Below, piece after piece: positions 58,355-64,000 of a stretch of 64,000 nt of DNA. Location of the stretch: assembly GCA_947000775.1 (NCBI GenBank), contig CAMQGK010000144.1:8469001-8533000 (forward strand). The letters run 5' to 3'. Position 1 is the stretch's first letter, and each line of letters opens with the position of its first letter. The stretch comes from Pterois miles. Lineage: Eukaryota > Chordata > Actinopteri > Perciformes > Scorpaenidae. The position numbers and the translations under genes are program-made. The notes under the pieces are model-generated. The model worked only from the letters and a program-made list of their open reading frames with translations, was not told where the DNA came from and made no database searches.

Positions 58355-61300
58355 GTATATACGGAAGTCAAGTATTTTTTGTTCTCACTTGAATTGCGCC
58401 ATGAATCACACAAACATCATATTTGTCAATTTTCAACATCATTTTGCAAGTCAAGAAAGTCTCAGTTTGTCGTAGTACAGCATTTAGTTTTGTGTGTAAC
58501 TGCTTAGTGAACTATACATTTTTTTGTCTCATACAACATACATTACCAACACTAGCTAGCTAACTTAGCTATGTTCCACACACAAATGAAACGTTATCTT
58601 ACCTTATGTGTTTTATCCAGAGACTCCCGGTCTTTTTAATCAGCCGGGAAGCGAAAAAATGAGTGAGACCCATTGCTGGTGTGAGTTCATCTCAGTACGA
58701 AACACACAGGCATCGTAGCATCAGAGAGCGAGACGTCACTACATGACGTTTGGGTGCGTCTCCTTTCTAATTACGTATTTTCAGTCTGATACAGTTTTTC
58801 AACAAAGTGCGACTTTCTTGACCTGCAAAACATTGACAAACATCATATGTGTGATTCATGACGCAATTCAAAGGGGATCAAAAAAATATTTGTCTCTCGC
58901 CGTTGACTACCGTTCATATTTTTTCTGAAGTGAGGTCCCATGGTGGTCCACCAGAAAGGACGGGACTTTTCATGTTTTTGCATTGGCCATTGTAGTAGTT
59001 GACACATGGGGGAAGTTTCAGTTGTTTACAATTTGCAACCTCACCGCTAAATGCTGCTGAATCCTACACACTGCACCTTTAAGGAATATGGTTTACCTTC
59101 AGGTGTTGGGATACCCAGGGTTTTGTTCATGGTACACAACTCTGCCAGGTTAGGGGATGAATAGGACAGAGACTTCCAGGCGTCTGACAAGAAAGGCTTG
59201 CAAGCCTTATCCGAATCTGTTGGCTCATACCAAACTGTGCCACACATTGATTGTGTTATATTAAATCAATGAAAGCTTCTGATCACAATCATTCATTATA
59301 GTGACCGACTGCCCACCCTCACCATTGATGTTGTGTTTTTTGGCAATGGAACAAACATAGTCGATGGTGGAGACGGGAATGTTTCCGTCCAGACACACGA
59401 GAGTGGCCGATGAAAGCTGCTTCTCAAACTGTGACACCTATAAAAAGATATTCAAAGGTGCAACAAATGTGTCAAGGTATGGTCAAATATAGAAAAAAAT
59501 AAAAATTAAAACAAACTAGGGCTGAAACTAATAATTATTCAGTCATTACTAATAATAATAATCAGCAGCTTAAATTTTGATTAAACATTTCCTGTCTATA
59601 AAATAAATAAAATGAATAAAAAAAGCCTTCTGGTTTTGTCAGACTGGACGTGCAAACCCAAAGGTGTTCAGTTTACTATCTTTGGAAGTGAAAGAAAAAC
59701 AGCAAATATACACATAGAGAAGGTGCAACTGGAAAATCTTTGGCATTTTACTTTTTGTTGGACAGAGTTGGAGCTAAAACACTAACAACATGATCCCCAT
59801 TTGTCTTGAGCCTGGAAAGTGATCACTGGGGGGGCACTGGGCCATTTTGTGACATATGAGCTTGCACACAAATTATTTGCAATGTCTGCATGCACCCACT
59901 GCCTATGTAGATGTGAAGGGCTCATTCTAAGCTAATGAAAACACAGTGATTCTTAGTTTCAGGTGATTATACACTACTGAAAACAGAGTTATGAATGTTA
60001 TATTCTATGCCTGCTAATAGATCCCCAAAATGTTATGCACTGTTCCTTTAAGGACTATAACTTTAAATAGTGAATATAGTATTAGAACACAAATCGTGGG
60101 CTCGCCTTGCTAACAATTAATAACTTTGTCAGTAATACTTACATGCTGCTCTGTGATCTGCTGATGAACGTCCATGTCTCCCAGCCCTAGACTCAGGTCT
60201 CCACTCTCAGTGATAACAGCGCAGTAAGTCGCTGTGCTTTGCTCTTTTAGCCTCACCACACCACTTGTGTTCTTACAGAAATAAGAAAGTTAATATTTAC
60301 ATATTTAATTCTAAAAAGGGATCATAATCATGCATACTAATAAACATCTGTTTATGATCACATACCATATGTGTACAATAGTTAAACACTGCTTCACTGT
60401 GTGCATCAGCTCCAGTAGCTGAGATGAACAGAGGGCTACGGCCTAATCGGCTCAGACAGTCTGGAGGGAAAGTACCAAACAAGTGAGTGTGAGAGAATCA
60501 CAAGTACTGATGAAAACATGTGCATGTACATAATCAGATAAAAACACACCAGCGATGTTCCGTCCTACACCGCCGAACGACTGAAAGACACTTCCTGGGT
60601 TGGTCTGTCCAAACTGAAAGAGGCAAGTTTTCTCAGAAGGAACTTACAGTAATATGGCCTTACATGATCTGCAGTAGCATGGATAAATCAAACTTACATG
60701 AAGTGTTTTCGTCTTTCCTTTAGCAATAAAATCCACATTTATTCCCCCTATGACAACCTGTAAAAGAACAGCATTGTGCGTACTGTATTGTGCCAACAAT
60801 ATTTGATTAAAGATGTCCATCATAGGTGTTTATACTCACAATATCTGAGTCTGATGAGTGTTTTCTATGATGATGAGTCTTTCTCTCAGTCATTTGTTTT
60901 GACAGAGCACAGGCGATCTGACTGCCGACTTTAGCATTATTATGAATGAGAGCAATATCTGAGAACATAACAGGCTAAGGACATTTTAGTTTTAATATAC
61001 TGCTCTATGGTCTGACCTACAGCATGAGAAAACAACTCGTTTTGTGTTTTTTGTGCCTTTTCCTTTCCGAAGAATTTGATATGTTTGATATCTCTGTTTG
61101 ATGATTCAGATTTTCAGAAGGATACTGGCCTGAAGGGACTTTCCATCAGTCAGCTCATTGATCTTTTGTAGAATGAACGGTGTCACATCTCTTCCTGTTA
61201 TACTTTTAGCACTGAGTAAATGGAAAAGGAGAACAGAATGTGATCATTTTTCCAGTTATGATAAACAGTCGTTTCAATTCACTTTGTCACGATCATAAAG

Positions 61301-63910
61301 AAATCCAGACAAAAAAAAAAGTTCCTCTGCTGTAACTGAGCTAGTAACTCAAAGTAAAAGTACAACAGATTACTAGCCACAGATACTTCCTGTACCTGGC
61401 CTCTGCTACTGCAGCCTGAATGGCTTCCTCTATCAGCTGGCCGGCTGCTGCATGCTCCTGTGGGATGGGCACTGCTAACAGGACTCCACTTTGGAGACCC
61501 AGAGACAGAGTGCTCGCTGAATGATGCAAACAGACAGATCCACATTCATACCAGCTGATAGACATTGAATCTTGACTTCGATGTATTAAGGGCCAAGGAT
61601 ATAAAATGCTGATGTACCGATGAGTTTTGCTGCCTCCTCAGGGTTGCAGACATGGTACGGTGAAGTGAATCCACTTTGTGTAGAGAAGAAGGCGGGGAAA
61701 TTATTCAGCGCTCCATAAGTGGCCACACAGACTCCCTGTGTTTCCTAATAAAAGATACAGAGTCCTCTTTAAACACAGCTCTGCCCAACATCTTCTGCTT
61801 TGTACTGACGAAACGTATTTGTCCACTTTCTTCTCTTTTTCCTTCTATTTATTATATTGATTATTTTTTATTTTATAAAGGAAAAGTGTGCAGCATTTCA
61901 CCTGAAACTAACAATCATGTTTTTATTAGCTTAGAATGAGCCCTATTATCTACATAGGGGGCTGGTCCTCTTTGTTGCTCCACCATGTTTCTACAGTAGT
62001 TCAGAACGGACAAACCAAACACTGGCTCTGGAGAAAGTCTTTCGCATTTTTATGTTACCTGAAGGCCATCATAGAAAAAACTGTGGTACCCGACTGTGGT
62101 CTGACTCCTGTTGCTCCTAAAGTCATGTCAATATGGTAAGGATGGCCTCTGAACAATCTGAGCGGCATTACCACTTTTTTGCACTCAGCAGCTCACGTTA
62201 CACAGTAGAGCCAAGGGGTACTCAGTTGGTTGCAATCTGCTACCTCAGCAATACATGCCACCAAAACCTACTCACTGTACCTTTAAAAGGAAATGGAAGG
62301 ACTTTGCACTTAAGCCCTATCCTCTGTCTTTGTCATGTAAAGCTTGTTTTATTGTACGTATGTTCTGACACCCCTTTATATGTTAAGTTTTGGTTTCACC
62401 AATTAAAACAAACAAAATAACCTGTGGTGTACAAATTAAAACTAAAGTCACTATAAACCAAAGTTACATAAAGTAAAGGCTGCTAATCAGTATTTTCTGA
62501 CTAAAGTAAACAAGTCACACAGTATCAGCATCATTGTACAGTGACAACATTATCTCAGTATTCTTACAAGAAACTCCAGGGTGCGGCCGATGTCCAGAAT
62601 AGACTTGACACCAGCAGAGACGACTGCAATGGGAGTCCTGCCGAGCTCCGTCAGATCTGCACTGATGTCCAGACCTGGCGGGGTAAACATTTACTCAGTG
62701 GTGACTGATGGTAAGCATTGGAGATTTTTGTATTGGATTTATCATGTGTCTGTATATGTGACCACTTCTGGTGATTCCCCCTTTTGCACAGTAGGTGGTA
62801 TGTGGAGAATGGGGAATCAGGAATCACAGATCAGGTGTGTTGTTGACCCTGATGTGTAGCATACCATTAAGCTGTTTGTTTGTTTTCATGCAAATTATTA
62901 ATTGATATAAATATGTGTGAATTGCTGTCAACACTGTGGATGGACCTGGGTGGTGTAGTAAACCTGAGTATGGCTGTACAGACATTTGGGAATGTGAATT
63001 ATTGAACCGACATGCACAAAGGAGACGTGTCAATTAGGCAAACATTGGTATAACAGCCCCTCAGTGGCTTGTAGGTTTCTTGTTTTTGGTCAAGTCAAGC
63101 CATTACAGTAGGCTAAGCCTTCACCAAACTATTTAACATGATACTACCAAATTCCTCTTAGCAGATATAGAAGAAAATTGGATATCTCTTAGTTGCATTC
63201 AGTGTCTTCTTATCATATTGGCTTTGTGTATTCCTGCCATTTCTGTGTAATAGTAACCTTTGTGTTGAGGGAAGCTGATTGTTAATCAGTGTAAAATAGC
63301 TTCCTTCAAAAGATCTCTGTGAGAAGTCACACCTCAAGTAATCAAATCAAAAACTCTTTTGCACTGAGCCTAAATCCACTCAGGCACCTTCCACCTGGAC
63401 TGACATAGAACTCATATCTTGTGTGCTGATAGCTTTAATGTCTATCTACAATTTTGATGTGATCTTCTGTCTCCACTGCACAGTGAATAAAACTACCCTA
63501 AACCAGCTACAAAACTGGACCTGATTCTTTCAGACATACCTATAAGACAAACTTCCTGTCCCAACATTTTTTAGGCTTTTTCCATCCTGTCACCAGGCCT
63601 TCGTATCATATCTGGATCAAATGTGCACCCTCATCTCTGTTCATGGTGTTCACCATCAAATCCAAACTGATATAGCTGACACACCTGATGACATGACTGT
63701 TCACTCTCCATGTGAAAGGAGGACAAAACCATCTTGTTAGTGAGACTGTTTTTATGGTTTAAGAGTAATAAGTGTAAGGTATTTATAAGTGTGCATACTG
63801 TTCTCTCCATCTCTGTGAACTCCTCCGATGCCCCCTGTGACAAACACCGGGATGCCAGCTTGATGTGCTGCGATCATCGTGGACGACACTGTCGTTCCCC
63901 CAGAAAGCCC
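56614..63910 (-). CDS. bifunctional pseudouridine-5'-phosphate glycosidase / pseudouridine kinase (5' end off the window)
   Basis: Fifteen exons: 63910-63799, 62674-62568, 61744-61618, 61516-61396, 61211-61126, 60958-60840, 60757-60698, 60613-60550, 60460-60366, 60271-60143, 59437-59323, 59234-59097, 57905-57739, 57648-57566 and 56809-56614. All have GT-AG ends and join in frame to 572 codons plus TAA. The N-terminal half is PsuG, which cleaves pseudouridine 5'-phosphate to uracil and ribose 5-phosphate. It shows STMIAAHQAGIPVFVTGGIG, LDISADLTELGRTPIAVVSA, GVKSILDIGRTLEF (the catalytic Lys of the family) and NIALIHNNAKVGSQIA. After a His-rich linker (MTERKTHHHRKH) comes a PfkB-type kinase that phosphorylates pseudouridine: VVIGGINVDFIAKG, FGGVGRNIADCLSRLG, VCLDGNIPVS, VTLGAGGVLV, and NVSGAGDSLAGALIAG with the catalytic Asp. 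In bacteria these are separate PsuG and PsuK; fused forms are known in some eukaryotes, and mammals lack the pathway. The start codon and first part of PsuG lie beyond 64000. Confidence 0.93.
56920..57480. repeat. intronic array of AGTATACTT-type palindromic motifs
   Basis: At least fifteen occurrences of AGTATAC or GTATACTT, themselves palindromic around GTATAC, spaced 15-60 bp apart. A perfect duplicate of AGAGTAAACTACTACTGTATC lies near 57119-57160. It lies in the intron between the last two coding exons of the pseudouridine gene. A decayed dispersed repeat or local expansion is likely. Confidence 0.6.
58193..58966. mobile_element. 774-bp foldback (MITE-like) element containing a TA microsatellite
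   Basis: The left end AGTCCTGCCCCTTCTGGTGG...CCCATGGGACCT is complementary to the right end AGGTCCCATGG...CCACCAGAAAGGACGGGACT. Internal arms also pair: TTGAATTGCGCCATGAATCA (from about 58391) with TGATTCATGACGCAATTCAA-like sequence near 58853. The left arm contains (ATCT)n then (TA)n at 58257-58353. It lies in an intron of the pseudouridine gene. Confidence 0.75.
58985..59083 (+). repeat. tail fragment of the repeat at 61873-62286
   Basis: GTTTACAATTTGCAACCTCA then CTAAATGCTGCTGAATCCTA and CACTGCACCTTTA match the end of the longer copy at 62200-62286 (GGTTGCAATCTGCTACCTCA, CACTGTACCTTTA). Confidence 0.55.
59517..59770 (+). repeat. ATTAATC-type dispersed repeat in an intron
   Basis: Begins AGGGCTGAAACTAATAATTA and continues with blocks typical of the family (CCTGTCTATAAAATAAATAA, AGTTTACTATC). 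Diverged copy. Confidence 0.5.
59905..60055 (-). repeat. head fragment of the repeat at 61873-62286, inverted
   Basis: The reverse complement (ATCACCTGAAACTAAGAATC, TTAGCTTAGAATGAGCCC, ATCTACATAGG-like) matches 61895-61960 on the plus strand. Confidence 0.6.
61873..62286 (+). repeat. dispersed repeat in an intron of the pseudouridine gene
   Basis: Runs from GTGTGCAGCATTTCACCTGA through TTAGCTTAGAATGAGCCCTA, GGTCCTCTTTGTTGCTCCAC-like and GTTACCTGAAGGCC to CACTGTACCTTTAA. Two partial copies lie in neighbouring introns (59905-60055 inverted, 58985-59083 direct). No coding potential. Confidence 0.6.
62680..63795. other. intron of the pseudouridine gene between its two most 5' visible exons
   Basis: 1.1 kb without open frame or repeat that I recognise; bounded by donor A|GTATGC at 63798 and acceptor CCAG at 62676-62675 (minus strand). 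Confidence 0.5.
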
Positions 63911-64000
63911 CTGAGAAAATAACACACGGGACAGGACAGTAAACAAAACACCACCATAGTGTCAGACTCGGGTTATCAAAGTGGATGCCACTGAGTGTGC

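Overview
The window is vertebrate nuclear DNA, almost certainly from a spiny-rayed teleost fish. Two intronless Kv1 potassium-channel genes lie in tandem, followed by two intron-rich genes with GT-AG junctions on the opposite strand. The rest is AT-rich and full of fish-type dispersed repeats: a tRNA-derived SINE with a CTT tail, a Tc1 transposon, short inverted-repeat elements and TA, CT and AATTT microsatellites. There are no operons, CRISPR arrays or prokaryotic signals.

Layout. 1-13 kb holds a possible minus-strand first exon at the left, a tRNA-Glu-like gene, two SINE copies, a LINE ORF2 scrap and several dispersed repeats. 13.8-15.2 kb is a Kv1.6-like channel (kcna6) and 19.3-20.7 kb is Kv1.1 (kcna1), both on the plus strand. 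kcna1 appears to have a spliced 5' UTR exon ending at 18362 and a 3' UTR of almost 5 kb. 25.6-43.4 kb has no recognisable host gene. It contains inverted-repeat elements (some nested), a possible LTR, a frameshifted Tc1 element inside a TA microsatellite (36.9-38.4 kb) and a 640-bp minisatellite (41.8-42.4 kb).

43.4-55.1 kb is cnot4 on the minus strand. Twelve coding exons were resolved to the base; they join in frame to 808 codons. The protein has the RING, RRM and CCCH fingers and the long C-terminal tail of the CCR4-NOT E3 ligase. 56.4-64 kb, also minus, is the 3' part of a gene for a fused pseudouridine-5'-phosphate glycosidase and pseudouridine kinase. Fifteen exons join in frame to 572 codons and the 5' end lies beyond the right edge.

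The two channels can be expected to form homo- or heterotetrameric delayed-rectifier channels in neurons. cnot4 acts in mRNA decay and translation quality control, and the last gene salvages pseudouridine from RNA turnover. No functional link between the channel pair and the other two genes is evident. I found no convincing new multi-gene system. The points most worth checking are the altered external TEA-site residues in both channels, a predicted RNA-editing hairpin in kcna1, the absence of a kcna5 neighbour, and the fused pseudouridine catabolic gene.
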